A stretch of 64,000 nucleotides of DNA from Opitutus sp. ER46 (GCF_003054705.1 NZ_QAYX01000021.1:1-64000); one strand, 5' to 3'. Positions 7,306 through 15,752 are shown, counted from the first letter of the stretch. Notes: generated from the sequence alone by a model not told the origin. Program-made: numbers and translations.

Positions 7306-8478
7306 TTAGTTCTGGGGCGGGACGTCGTTGGCCGGGCGGGGCTGGGCTGCGGGTTCCGATTGGTGGTGCGGCGGCGACTCGGGGCGGCGGGGGAGGGCGA
7401 CCTGGCCGGCGGCGGCGGTCGCCACGGCGATCGCGGTGGCGGCGGGCATCACGCGGCGGAGCGACGAGAACTCGCCGCGGGCGGCGTGCGCGGCCTGCGC
7501 GGCGGCGACGGTGCGGTGGTGGTCGGCGTGGGCCGCCTCCTCGAGGATCGACTGCGGCACGGGCTTCAGGCCCCAGATGAACCGCGTCAGCGAGAGCGCC
7601 TTCAGGCCGTAGTAGGTGGGATCGAATTCCCACCAGAAGAACCCGTTGCGCGTGGCGGACTGATACCGGTGGTGGTTGTTGTGCCAGCCTTCGCCGAGCG
7701 TGATGAACGCCAGGATCCAGCTGTTGCGCGAGTCGTCGTCCGTCTTGAACCGGCGCCGGCCCATCAGGTGCGCCATCGAATTGATGCAGGACGTGCCGTG
7801 GAAGAGCACGGTCGTGCTGATGAAGAACGCCCAGACCAGCATCTGCCAGCCGTTGGTGCCCAGGCCCGGCGCGACGCGCTCGAGCAGCACGCCGACGCCG
7901 AAGATCGCGATCGCGAAAAGGAACGGCACCACGGTGTCGAAGCGGTTGAGCCAGACGAGCTCGGGGTACTTCGCGAGGTCCTTCACCTTGGAGTAGTCGG
8001 TCGGGAAATTGCGCCGGCTGGTGATCCAGCCGATATGCGACCACCAGAACCCGTGCACGTGCGGCGAGTGGGCGTCCTCGGGGTCGTCGGAGTGCTGGTG
8101 ATGGTGCCGGTGGTGAAACGCCCACCAGAGCGGGCCGCGCTGCACGGTCGTGCCGCCCCAGAGCGCCAGCAGGAACTGGCCAACGCGGGTCGTGCTGTAG
8201 GTCTTGTGAGAGAAGTAGCGGTGGTAGATGCCGGTGACGGCGAACATCCGCAGGAAGTAGAGGGCGATCGCGGCCCAGACCGCGACGGGGCTCCAGCCCA
8301 CCCAGATCACGCCGAGACAGCCGGCGTGAAGGATGATGAAGGGAATGCAGCGCACCCAATCGACCCGGTCGGGCTCGGCGCGCATCTTGTCGGCGCCGTC
8401 GGGCGCATAGTCGGCATCAAACCACTGGACGCAGGCCGACGCGGCGCGACGCAGGAACGGGGAACGGACGGAGGACAT
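7306..8478 (-). CDS. Acyl-CoA/fatty acid delta-9-type desaturase
   Basis: 390 residues from the ATG at 8478. It carries the three histidine boxes of membrane di-iron desaturases: HRYFSH, HHRHHHQHSD and HNNHHRYQ. Four hydrophobic stretches flank them, giving the usual topology with the boxes on the cytoplasmic side. It would insert a cis double bond into saturated acyl chains for membrane fluidity, needing an electron donor not encoded nearby. The last 60 residues (Ala/Pro-rich, from about 325) are an unusual low-complexity extension. A monocistronic gene with no strong ribosome site. Confidence 0.9.
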   Translation of the reverse strand: MSSVRSPFLRRAASACVQWFDADYAPDGADKMRAEPDRVDWVRCIPFIILHAGCLGVIWVGWSPVAVWAAIALYFLRMFAVTGIYHRYFSHKTYSTTRVGQFLLALWGGTTVQRGPLWWAFHHRHHHQHSDDPEDAHSPHVHGFWWSHIGWITSRRNFPTDYSKVKDLAKYPELVWLNRFDTVVPFLFAIAIFGVGVLLERVAPGLGTNGWQMLVWAFFISTTVLFHGTSCINSMAHLMGRRRFKTDDDSRNSWILAFITLGEGWHNNHHRYQSATRNGFFWWEFDPTYYGLKALSLTRFIWGLKPVPQSILEEAAHADHHRTVAAAQAAHAARGEFSSLRRVMPAATAIAVATAAAGQVALPRRPESPPHHQSEPAAQPRPANDVPPQN

Positions 8479-9013
8479 ATGGGAAAGCGGGCACGGAAGG
8501 CAGGGCGGCGTCCGCCGCAAGGCTGGCAGAGTGAAAATGGAAGTGAAAGTGAGAGTGAGGAGGGGAGTGAAAGTGAAGGTGAGAGTGAAAGTGGTGGGGC
8601 GGAGTGCAGGAGTGGGCTGGGAGGCCGGAGGAAGGATGGGTCACAGAGGCCACCGAGGGGGGGCGGGTGGAGGTCACGGAGGAGGGCGACGCCGTTGGGA
8701 GGGCAGAGGAGGGTGGGTCACAGAGGCCGCGGAGGGGGGAGATTGGACACAGAGGTCACGCAGGAGGTGGGAGAGGTCACAGAGTAGCCCTCGGCCGCTG
8801 GCGAGGCGCACTCCCGCCATGTCTCCGCAACGACAATCCTCCTCCGTGGCCTCTCCCTCAATCCTCCGTGACCTCAGTGTCCCGCAGTGATTCGGCCTCG
8901 GTGACCTGCGTACCCGGCGGCGGCAGACCTCTACCCGTTCTTCCAGCCTTCGAGCCCCTAGGGGAGGCCGTCGGCCGGAACAGCGCCCTGCCGGAGTGTT
9001 AAGATCAGGTGGC

Positions 9014-9043
9014 AACGAAACGTGCGTGTACGCACGTTTCGTT
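9014..9043. repeat. Perfect 14-bp-stem palindrome with GT loop
   Basis: AACGAAACGTGCGT, GT, ACGCACGTTTCGTT. It could form a strong hairpin or bind a dimeric regulator. There is no T-run, so it is not a classical terminator. Confidence 0.7.
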
Positions 9044-9092
9044 AAGTAAGAAGCTGTTGATTAAGATATTAGGATGCGGATTCCCGTTTTTT

Positions 9093-9116
9093 CAGTTTTC
9101 GCGCCAGCGAAAACTG
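9093..9116. repeat. Hairpin with core GTTTTCGCGCCAGCGAAAAC, copy 1
   Basis: Ten-base stem (CAGTTTTCGC / GCGAAAACTG) around GCCA. The same core with a compensated first base pair set (AGGTTTT ... AAAACCT) occurs at 14864-14887. A REP-like intergenic element. Confidence 0.75.
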
Positions 9117-9396
9117 AGGTGAATCCCTGTTTGACGCGGCGGCATAGGTCCTGCTTTCTCCGCCCTGTTCTTTGACTGCGTCTGCCGGTGCTTTCCGGTG
9201 GGGCGCAATGAATCCCGTGCTGGTTACGAGTTCCTGCGCGGCAGAGTCCCCAAGACTGAAGCTTTGGTTGCAGCGCGGACCTCCGCGGTGCGGCCAATCA
9301 CCGAGGCCGATGGGTTGGCAACAGCCTGACGACCAAGGTGTTCCTCATAACACACAAAGAAACTAAACTCTCCGCGCGAACCGCGGGGTTTATCCG

Positions 9397-9789
9397 ATGA
9401 AAGCAATCAGCAAACTCGTTCTGTTCAGCCTTGGCATCTTCAGTGCCGTCGCCGCTTCGGCCTCGGTTCCGGAAGCCGCCTACTTGGCCAACTGCCGCAA
9501 GGATCCGGGCGTTCCCGTGCCGATTTCCGTGGTCACTCCCACGGTCGGTCGCGAGTTCTCGGGCCTGAGCGTCGAGGTCGAGTTCACGGTTGATCAGAAA
9601 GGCAAGCCGGCCGACTTGGTCATCGCCCCCACTGTGGACGATGAGCTCGCCGAAGCCGTCTCGACCGCCGTCAAGAAGTGGAAGTTCAAGCCTGCCGAGC
9701 GCAATGGCCAGCCGGTGGCGACGCGAGTCGTCCTCCCGGTCAAGGTTGTTGACCCGATCTCGGAGCGCGCGACTTTCGCTTCCAACTAA
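9397..9789 (+). CDS. Secreted solo TonB C-terminal-domain protein
   Basis: 130 residues: signal peptide (about 1-22, ending SASA), then one TonB C-terminal domain (about 35-125; VEVEFTVDQKGKPADL, AVKKWKFKPAERNGQPV). The W-K-F-x-P motif is diagnostic. It lacks the inner-membrane anchor and proline-rich spacer of true TonB, so it cannot span the periplasm; these solo domains are common in Verrucomicrobiota and their role is not known. A strong terminator follows at once. Related domains are at 16067 and 22958. Confidence 0.85.
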   Translation: MKAISKLVLFSLGIFSAVAASASVPEAAYLANCRKDPGVPVPISVVTPTVGREFSGLSVEVEFTVDQKGKPADLVIAPTVDDELAEAVSTAVKKWKFKPAERNGQPVATRVVLPVKVVDPISERATFASN

Positions 9790-9799
9790 GTAAATCAAC

Positions 9800-9838
9800 C
9801 AGGGGCGCCCCCTTCACCGGGGGCGCCCCTGTGTCTTT
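9800..9838 (+). terminator. Rho-independent terminator of the TonB-C gene
   Basis: Stem CAGGGGCGCCCCC / GGGGGCGCCCCTG with loop TTCACC, followed by TGTCTTTT. Confidence 0.85.
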
Positions 9839-9854
9839 TCCGGGGCCTTCAGCC

Positions 9855-10050
9855 CTACCTCTTTCTCGTTCTCGTACTCTTTCTCTTTCTCAAGCGGCCG
9901 CTGCGCGGCCGCTTACGTGGGGGGTGGAGGAAGACGCACGAAAAAAGCCGGGCTGCTGAGCCCGGCTTTTTTGTGTTACGGAAATCGAAGCCGCCGTGAA
10001 GCGGCGGCTTGAGAGTAAGGGAAAGAGGAAGAGTAACAGAAAGAGGTTGA
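9855..10050. repeat. Pyrimidine/purine arms around hairpins and a bidirectional terminator
   Basis: Left arm 9857-9890 (CTCTTTCTCGTTCTCG, TCTTTCTC units) and right arm 10012-10046 (GAGAGTAAGGGAAAGAGG) are roughly complementary. Between them lie a ten-base hairpin (9892-9914, AAGCGGCCGC/TGC loop), a second hairpin (about 9989-10012, AAGCCGCC ... GGCGGCTT) and the terminator at 9941-9972. Similar arm pairs occur at 15786-15990 and 29802-29950. Confidence 0.7.
9941..9972. terminator. Symmetric terminator with A-run and T-run
   Basis: AAAAAAGCCGGGCT, GCTG loop region, AGCCCGGCTTTTTT: a strong stem with six A before and six T after, able to act in both directions. The nearest gene upstream already has its own terminator, so this may serve an unrecognised transcript. 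Confidence 0.8.
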
Positions 10051-10139
10051 GGAGCCATGTCCCCAGAGCCACGGGCGAGTGTCAGGGTGTAGTCGGTCCT
10101 GAAACTCGCAGGCTGCCCTAGGGAGGAGCGCCCACGGCA

Positions 10140-10229
10140 CTAGCTGCCGTCGCCGCCTCCTCGAGGCGAGGAAGGCTCGGTGGCGACGAGCGCGGTTAAC
10201 AGCAGAAGGACAATGACAACTGGGATCAT
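10140..10229 (-). CDS. Possible 29-residue membrane peptide
   Basis: ATG at 10229 gives MIPVVIVLLLLTALVA, then TEPSSPRGGGDGS and stop. One clean transmembrane helix is followed by a short polar tail. No ribosome site is evident and there is no homologue I recognise. It is the only frame in 9790-10596 that reads like a protein; the rest of that 807-base gap shows repeats and terminators only. Confidence 0.25.
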   Translation of the reverse strand: MIPVVIVLLLLTALVATEPSSPRGGGDGS

Positions 10230-10531
10230 TTGCTTGGTGTTGGTCGAAGAATGGGAAACACAACCGATCGGATTGTTTCCCCACAATTCGAATACGGAAT
10301 TCGCAGGAGAGGAGTTACAGATTTCATCCTGGCTCAGGCGGGGTATAAGGCACCTCGGCCGAGAAGTCGGTTAGGTCACTTACAATCAGTAGGATAGGGA
10401 TGGCGGGAGGGTATGCCGGAGAGGGCGGGAGGTTTCGTAATGGTCCACCTGACAGCAGCTTCTGAGGAGCCGCGCACGGGTTTGGCGCGGTCCCGTCCTG
10501 CAACCGCGTGTCGGGAGGTGCGATGCAAGCA

Positions 10532-10571
10532 GGGCAAAAACAAGAAAGCCGGCGGTGCGGGACCGCCGGCT
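10532..10571 (-). terminator. Terminator of the DUF4097 gene
   Basis: On the minus strand, GCCGGCGGT ... ACCGCCGGC is followed by TTTCTTGTTTTTGCC. It lies 26 bases beyond the stop. Confidence 0.8.
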
Positions 10572-10596
10572 CGGAAGGAGGGAATGGCAGGCCGGC

Positions 10597-11622
10597 TTAC
10601 TTTTGCTCGAGTTTCCGGACGGTCACGTCGCCGTTCATCGTGGTGACGCTGATCTCGGGGCCGCCGCCGTTCAGCACGCCGGTCACGAGTTTGCCTCCCG
10701 TCACCACCGGGATGGGCGGCATCGGCGGCACCGGTGGCACGGGCGGGACCACGGTGGCGTCGTCGTCGACGGCCTCGCCGGTGGCTTCCTTGATGCCATG
10801 GCGGGCAGCCTCGGCGGCCTCGCGCACTGCCTCCGCGGCGCGGCGCCCTGCTTCGGCGCTGGCGCGGCCGGCCTGACGGATCGCCTCGCGCGTCTCGTCG
10901 TTGAGCGCGCCGTAGCGGCCGCGGCGGCTGGCGGCCGTCGCCTCAACCTTGGTGACGAGGGCCTTTTCGTCGAAATCGGTCAGGATGCTGCCGTTGTGGG
11001 TGCGGAGCCGGACGTTGGCCTTGGCATCGGCGGGTACGCGGAGGACGACCGGGCCGTTGGTGGAGACGAAGGAGACGGACTTGCCGGGCTTGATCTCACG
11101 GAGGTTGGCCGTGATCTCACCATTCATCGTTTCGACCAGCACGGCGCCGCGGACATCGTCCAGGTTGATCTCACCGTGCATGGTCTTGATCTCGATGTCG
11201 CCGGTGACGCCGCGGCAGTCGATGTCGCCGCCGAGGCCACTACTGACGACCACGTTGGTGCCGCGCGGCACTGTGACGTCGAAGTCGGAAGGGCTGCCCA
11301 TCCAGCCGTCGGAGGCGGCGTCGAGCGTGATGACGTTATTGCTTTCCTTGAGGTTGAAGCCGGCGGCGGCGGTGAGGACGCGGAGCCCGTCCTTGCGGGT
11401 CTGCTGCTGGGGGGTGGCGTCGGAGTTGACGACGACCTCGGGCGTATCCGCGCCGCGGATCTTGAGATCGCCGCGGGCGAGCTTGATGCGGAGGGTGCCG
11501 GGCTTGGCGGGGTCCGAGAACTTGACGGTGGTGGCGTTGTTGTCGTCGGCACGGGCGCCAACCACGGCAAGCGCGAGGAGTGCGCTGGTGCCGAGGAGGC
11601 GGGGAAGGGAGCTGAGTTTCAT
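10597..11622 (-). CDS. Secreted DUF4097-type beta-helix protein
   Basis: 341 residues. Signal peptide about 1-25 (ALLALAVVGARA). Residues 30-210 are repeated short strands typical of DUF4097/adhesin-like repeats (GDIDCRGVTGDIEIKTMHGEINLDDVRG and similar, split). An Ala/Arg/Glu-rich helical stretch (about 235-290) follows, then Pro-Val repeats, and the strand motif returns at the end (TTMNGDVTVRKLEQK). DUF4097 proteins often sit with ECF sigma/anti-sigma genes, as here: the anti-sigma gene ends 63 bases upstream. Molecular role unknown; probably periplasmic or surface. Confidence 0.8.
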   Translation of the reverse strand: MKLSSLPRLLGTSALLALAVVGARADDNNATTVKFSDPAKPGTLRIKLARGDLKIRGADTPEVVVNSDATPQQQTRKDGLRVLTAAAGFNLKESNNVITLDAASDGWMGSPSDFDVTVPRGTNVVVSSGLGGDIDCRGVTGDIEIKTMHGEINLDDVRGAVLVETMNGEITANLREIKPGKSVSFVSTNGPVVLRVPADAKANVRLRTHNGSILTDFDEKALVTKVEATAASRRGRYGALNDETREAIRQAGRASAEAGRRAAEAVREAAEAARHGIKEATGEAVDDDATVVPPVPPVPPMPPIPVVTGGKLVTGVLNGGGPEISVTTMNGDVTVRKLEQK

Positions 11623-11684
11623 GCGGGAGGTGAGTTGAGAATTTGGAGGGACGGACGGGTATCGGGTCCGTGGTGCGTAAAGGA

Positions 11685-12548
11685 TCAGAGCTGGGTGAGC
11701 GCGCGGCGGGCGGCTTCGCGCACGTCGGTGTGCGTGAGCTCGTTGACGGCGAGTTTTTCGAGGGTGGGCTTGGCCTCGCGATCGCGGGCCGACGCGAGGA
11801 AATCGATCATGGAAACCTGGACGACCGGGTTGGGCTCGCGGGTGAGGGAGGCGAGGACGCCGGCGCGGACGACCTCCTGGTTGGCGTAGGGGAAGAGCGC
11901 CTCGAGGGCGCGGAGCCGGACGTTGACGCTGGAGTCGAGCGCGAGGGAGGTGATGAGCTCGTCGACGACGCGGTCCTGCGGCTCGCGGGTGCTGGTCGAG
12001 GTGAGGACGCCGTGGAAGCGTTCGCTGGCGGGCCGCTGCTGCTGCTGGAAGGAGGCGGCGACGAGCTGGTTCATCGATTCCATGCGGTCGACCTTGGCAC
12101 GGAGGTCCTGGAGTTCGCGCCGGGTGGCGGCGTCAGCCACGAGCGTGGCCGGAGCCTGGGCCGGGGGGGCGACGCGGGTGCCGGCGATGAACCCGATGGC
12201 AAGGAAGGCGGCGGCGCCGAGGGGCGCGAGGACGAGGCGCCAGAGGGCGGCGCGGTGCTGGCGTTTCTCGCGATCGGCGGAGGCGCGGATGCTGGCGGCG
12301 GAGTTTTTCTCCTCCTCCAGCAGGGCGTAAAAATCGCGGCGCAACTGGGACGAGGGGGCGGGAGTGGGCAGGGCGTCGAGGGCGGCGAGGGTCTGCGACA
12401 GCGAGGCGAACTCGCGCTGGCAGTCGGGGCAGTTGGCCAGGTGGGCGCGGACGGCGTCGATCTCGGCGGCGGACTCCGCATCGCGGGGGGCGGCGGGGCG
12501 CGAATCGAGGAGCTCGGCGAAGCTCTGGCGGGCGCGTTGGCAGTTCAT
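11685..12548 (-). CDS. Zinc-finger anti-sigma factor with C-terminal HEAT-like region
   Basis: 287 residues from the ATG at 12548. The N-terminus MNCQRARQSFAELLDSR with HLANCPDCQREF (H-x3-C-x2-C) is the anti-sigma zinc-finger domain that holds the cognate sigma factor. A transmembrane helix follows at about 112-130 (LAPLGAAAFLAIGFIAGT). The periplasmic part has a coiled region and then HEAT-repeat-like helices (about 190-287; DSSVNVRLRALEALF). It starts 34 bases after the sigma factor stop, so the two are co-transcribed. It probably releases the sigma factor on an envelope signal. Confidence 0.85.
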   Translation of the reverse strand: MNCQRARQSFAELLDSRPAAPRDAESAAEIDAVRAHLANCPDCQREFASLSQTLAALDALPTPAPSSQLRRDFYALLEEEKNSAASIRASADREKRQHRAALWRLVLAPLGAAAFLAIGFIAGTRVAPPAQAPATLVADAATRRELQDLRAKVDRMESMNQLVAASFQQQQRPASERFHGVLTSTSTREPQDRVVDELITSLALDSSVNVRLRALEALFPYANQEVVRAGVLASLTREPNPVVQVSMIDFLASARDREAKPTLEKLAVNELTHTDVREAARRALTQL

Positions 12549-12582
12549 GGCGAAAAGGGAGGGAGCGGGATGGCCCGGCGGC

Positions 12583-13197
12583 TCATTCGAGGGAGGAGGC
12601 CCGGGACGGGTTTTGGAGGCGGAAGTAGATGTCGCGGAGCGCGTGGAGGGCGCGGTGGGCGCGGACCTTGGCGGCACCGACGGAACAGCCGAGGATGTCG
12701 GCGACTTCGGCAAAGGAGAGCTCCTGGAAGCGTGCGAGCAGGAGAACCTCGCGATCGTCGTGTTCGAGCCGGCTCAAGGCGGTGCGCAGGAGGGCGTGGT
12801 CGTCGCGGGAGGCTGCGTGCTGGCCGGCGTGGGGACGGTCGTCGGCGTGCTCGGCGAGGCCGGCGGGGTCGGTGGCGTGCGGGGCCTGGCTGCTGCGGCG
12901 GAAGTGGTCGGCGGCGCAGCGGCGCGCGAGGTGGTACATCCAGGCGGTGAAGCTGCCGTCGTCGCGGTACGTGTGCCGGTACTTCAGCATGCGCTGGAAG
13001 ACGACCTGGGTGATGTCCTCGGCGGCGGAGCGGTCGGACGTGAGTTTGTACAGGAAGCCGAAGAGCGGGCGGTGATGCCGCTCGAAGAGTTCGCCGAGCG
13101 CGTCGAGTTCGCCGTCGCGAACCGCGAGCATGAGGGCATGATCTGAGCGTAGTTCTGACGCGGCAGCCACGGTGGGAGGAGTGGCGCGATTAACCAT
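12583..13197 (-). CDS. RNA polymerase ECF sigma factor
   Basis: 204 residues from the ATG at 13197; an ATG at 13209 and a GTG at 13302 are alternatives. Region 2 (about 30-100; FERHHRPLFGFLYKLT, AEDITQVVFQRML) and region 4 (about 145-195; EVLLLARFQELSFAEVADIL, VGAAKVRAHRALHAL) are complete. Region 4 binds the -35 element. First gene of the sigma/anti-sigma/DUF4097 unit, so autoregulation is likely. A promoter was not located: upstream is dominated by repeat arms (13366-13446). Confidence 0.9.
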   Translation of the reverse strand: MVNRATPPTVAAASELRSDHALMLAVRDGELDALGELFERHHRPLFGFLYKLTSDRSAAEDITQVVFQRMLKYRHTYRDDGSFTAWMYHLARRCAADHFRRSSQAPHATDPAGLAEHADDRPHAGQHAASRDDHALLRTALSRLEHDDREVLLLARFQELSFAEVADILGCSVGAAKVRAHRALHALRDIYFRLQNPSRASSLE

Positions 13198-13365
13198 GGC
13201 GGCAGGCATGGGGGCGAGGCGATTCACGGACCCGGCGGCGGACTCAGAACGCGCCACGGCGGAGCGCGGCGGAGGAGCGGGATTGGCGAGTTCGGCGAGC
13301 ACGGCGGGAAGGGAACATGGGACGGTGTTGTCGGGGAGAACCGGCCGCCGGCAGAAAGGTTACCC

Positions 13366-13746
13366 AGAAAGTGAAAGTGAGGGTGAAAGTGAGAGTGGCC
13401 TTCGGAGTGAAAGTGAGAGTGAGGGTGAAAGTGGCCCGGAGTGAACGGAGGGCTAAGGGTGACCTGTGCGGAGTGAGGGTGAAGATGGGCCGCGCGTGGG
13501 CCGCGGAGTGTGGGTGACCTGCGGAGTAAAAGGGAAAGTGGGAGGCGGGAGCGATGTGGGTAGGTCGCGAATATAGTCCAAGGCATTTTACAGGAGGAAA
13601 GGGAGGCAACGGAGACTGATATTTAGGGGGCTGTTGCTCCCTGTATGAAACCTCCCTTGCCTCTGTTTCCTCCTGTGAGACGGATCGGGGCATTGTGCTC
13701 TGCTGATCGGGATCTTTCTTTTGCTCCTACTCTTCCTCTTTCTCCC
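13366..13746. repeat. GTGAAA/GTGAGA units and facing purine/pyrimidine arms
   Basis: 13366-13440 is built of GTGAAA, GTGAGA and GTGAGG units. Further on, CAGGAGGAAAGGGAGGCAAC (13591-13610) faces CCTCCCTTGCCTCTG/TTTCCTCCTG (13651-13675), and 13715-13746 carries CTACTCTTCCTCTTTCTCCC. No gene is supported between 13198 and 13831. Confidence 0.7.
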
Positions 13747-13831
13747 GATGGGCGCGGCCGCGGCGCAGCGAAAACGGAGGAGGTGCGATTCCTCGGTGGA
13801 CGCACGGGGTGAATGGGTTACGGTCCGCGGC

Positions 13832-14809
13832 ATGAATCGCCGCGATTTTCTCCGGAACGCTTCGATGCTAGCCGCCGCGGGGCTCGTTGCCCGCTCGAGT
13901 CTGTTGGGCCAGTCCAGCAACCCGGCCGCGGCTCCGGCCGCTCCGGCCACGCCGGCGGCTCCCGCCGCGGGGTTCACGGCCTTCCGGCCGTTGCGGCGCA
14001 ACGTCGGCGTGTTCACCGGGCGCGGCGGCACGATTGCCTGGCTCGCGGGGAAGGATGCGCTCGCGGTGGTGGATACGCAGTTTCCGGATACGGCGGCGCT
14101 CTGTATCGCGGGCCTACCCGGGCGGGGCGACCGCCAGATCGATGTCGTGCTCAACACGCATCATCATGCGGACCACACCGGCGGCAACCGGGCCTTCAAG
14201 GCCGTCTCGCGCACGATCGTGGCGCACAAGAACGTGCCGAAGCTGCAGTTCGAGGCGGCGCAACGCGCGGAGAAGGACCAGAAGGCCGGCAGCACGAACC
14301 GGCTTGAGCAGCAGGTGTACGCCGACACGACCTTCGGCGACTTCTGGCGGCGCGACCTCGGCGACGAGGTCGTCAGCGCGCAGTACCATGGCGCGGCGCA
14401 TACCAGCGGCGACGCGATCGTGATGTTTGAGAAGGCCAACGTCGTCCACATGGGCGACTTGGTCTTCAACCGCATGTACCCGGTCATCGATCCCGCGGCG
14501 GGCGCGAGTGCGCGCCACTGGATCACGGTGCTGGAGGAGGCGGTGCGGACCTATCCGGCGGACGCGATCTACGTCTTCGGTCACGGCAACGCGAAGTTCG
14601 ACATCGTCGGCAAGCGCGACGACCTGCTCGTCATGCGCGATTACTGGACTGCGGTGCTCGCCCACGTCGAAAAGGAGATCGCGGCCGGCAAGTCGCGCGC
14701 CGACATCATCGCGCTGCCGGCGCTCCCCGGTTTCACCGACTTCGACGGCGCGCGGCGCTTCGGCACCAATCTCGCCGCCGCCTACGACGAACTCACCAAG
14801 AAGAGCTGA
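13832..14809 (+). CDS. Tat-exported metallo-beta-lactamase-fold hydrolase
   Basis: 325 residues from the ATG at 13832. A Tat signal is present (MNRRDFLRNASML, then a hydrophobic stretch). The metal motif HHHADHTGG (about 109-117) is the H-x-H-x-D-H box; later ligands include HTSGDAIV, GDLVF and GHGN. Substrate is not evident; the fold covers lactonases, beta-lactamases and thioesterases, and this one resembles generic periplasmic members. An Ala/Pro linker (about 28-45) separates signal and domain. Monocistronic. Confidence 0.85.
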   Translation: MNRRDFLRNASMLAAAGLVARSSLLGQSSNPAAAPAAPATPAAPAAGFTAFRPLRRNVGVFTGRGGTIAWLAGKDALAVVDTQFPDTAALCIAGLPGRGDRQIDVVLNTHHHADHTGGNRAFKAVSRTIVAHKNVPKLQFEAAQRAEKDQKAGSTNRLEQQVYADTTFGDFWRRDLGDEVVSAQYHGAAHTSGDAIVMFEKANVVHMGDLVFNRMYPVIDPAAGASARHWITVLEEAVRTYPADAIYVFGHGNAKFDIVGKRDDLLVMRDYWTAVLAHVEKEIAAGKSRADIIALPALPGFTDFDGARRFGTNLAAAYDELTKKS

Positions 14810-14863
14810 GTTCTGCGACATACTGAGATTCCGCGCTCTTTAATCATTTAATTCCAGCCACTT

Positions 14864-14887
14864 AGGTTTTCGCGCCAGCGAAAACCT
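14864..14887. repeat. Hairpin with core GTTTTCGCGCCAGCGAAAAC, copy 2
   Basis: Stem AGGTTTTCGC / GCGAAAACCT around GCCA; same core as 9093-9116 with a paired change at the ends, which argues for selection on structure. Confidence 0.75.
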
Positions 14888-14951
14888 CTGGATTGCATTT
14901 GCCGGAGGCGGGGGCGCCGATTACGCCCTCCGCCCTCAACCAGCCACTTTC

Positions 14952-15197
14952 ATGCTCAAGGTCGTACTCAAGACGTTCGCCATTCTCGCGATCCTTTTCG
15001 CCATGCTCTACGTGGGCATGAACAACACGCACCTGATCGACTTCAACTTCCCGGTCGCGACGAAGACGAAGCCCGTGCACGCCTCGGCGGCGCTGCTCTT
15101 TTTCGGCATGTTCGCCATCGGCCTGCTCGGCGGCGCGATCCTGACCGCGGGCGGCGGCAAGGGCGGCCGGCGCAGCAGCGGTGGCAAGGACAAGTAA
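14952..15197 (+). CDS. LapA-domain small membrane protein
   Basis: 81 residues, two transmembrane helices (about 8-22 and 45-63) linked by a short loop containing NNTHLIDFNFP, the hallmark of LapA/DUF1049 proteins (YciS-like). Members act near lipopolysaccharide assembly in proteobacteria; the role here is unproven. The Gly/Lys-rich tail (KGGRRSSGGKDK) is cytoplasmic. Confidence 0.75.
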   Translation: MLKVVLKTFAILAILFAMLYVGMNNTHLIDFNFPVATKTKPVHASAALLFFGMFAIGLLGGAILTAGGGKGGRRSSGGKDK

Positions 15198-15272
15198 GCC
15201 GCCGGTCGGCGCCTCCGGCCTCGGCTCGCCGCTCGCGCGCCGTCCCGTCCAGCCGGGCCATCCTTCTTCCCC

Positions 15273-15752
15273 ATGAAATTCGCCCCACTTTCACTCGTCG
15301 CGGCCTCCGGGCTCGTGCTCGCGCTCGCGGGTTGCGGCCATCTTGAGCACGCGCGGGAGGGCGATCCAAACCGGGTTGTGACCGGCACCGTGAACGTGCG
15401 CATGGACCTCATGCCGCCTGCCGATGCGAAGCTCACCGTGCGCCTCGTGGCGCCGGCCAACGTCACCGCCGCGCCCGCGCAGGCTGCGCCCGATCTCGTG
15501 ATCGGCGAGCGCGGCAGCCGCGCGCAGCCCGAGCAGATCGTCGCCGAGCAGGACATCCCGGTGCCGACGAGCATGCCGGCGCCGTTCCGCCTCGAGTTTC
15601 GCGCGAGCGACGCCGAGCTGCGTCATGGGTTGAACATCGAGGCGCGGCTTTCCTGGGGCGGCCGCATGCGTTTCCGCACTTTCGAATCACAGGTCGTCAC
15701 GCTGGAGACCGTCGCCCGGCCGCAGACGGTCTGGATCGAAGCCGTGCGCTGA
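15273..15752 (+). CDS. YbaY-family lipoprotein
   Basis: 159 residues. Lipobox LALAGC with Cys21. One beta-sandwich domain: VVTGTVNVRMDLMPPADAKL, IVAEQDI, PFRLEF, LNIEARLSWGGRMRF, as in YbaY/DUF4377-like lipoproteins. An Ala-rich insert lies at about 68-85. Outer-membrane location expected (residue 22 is Gly, not Asp). Function in the family is not settled. Confidence 0.75.
   Translation: MKFAPLSLVAASGLVLALAGCGHLEHAREGDPNRVVTGTVNVRMDLMPPADAKLTVRLVAPANVTAAPAQAAPDLVIGERGSRAQPEQIVAEQDIPVPTSMPAPFRLEFRASDAELRHGLNIEARLSWGGRMRFRTFESQVVTLETVARPQTVWIEAVR

Larger units (their letters stand above)
8479..9396. other. Gene-free region made of repeats and hairpins
   Basis: Holds GTGAAA/GTGAGA units (8531-8605), CACAGAGGCC / CACGGAGG units (8640-8785) faced by their complement (8836-8885, CCTCCGTGGCCTCTCCC), a 30-bp hairpin at 9014-9043 and a hairpin at 9093-9116. 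Bases 9117-9396 may carry the promoter of the TonB-C gene. No open frame here looks like a real protein. Confidence 0.7.

Noticed and set aside
7159-8787. 542-residue plus-strand open frame
   Set aside because: Antisense to the desaturase with its His boxes; composition is the mirror of the real gene and runs into repeats.
10180-10374. 64-residue plus-strand frame in the long gap
   Set aside because: No hydrophobic pattern, domain or ribosome site; composition resembles random sequence.
10555-12950. Two long plus-strand frames over the DUF4097, anti-sigma and sigma genes
   Set aside because: Gly/Glu/Ala shadow frames; the minus strand encodes recognised families.
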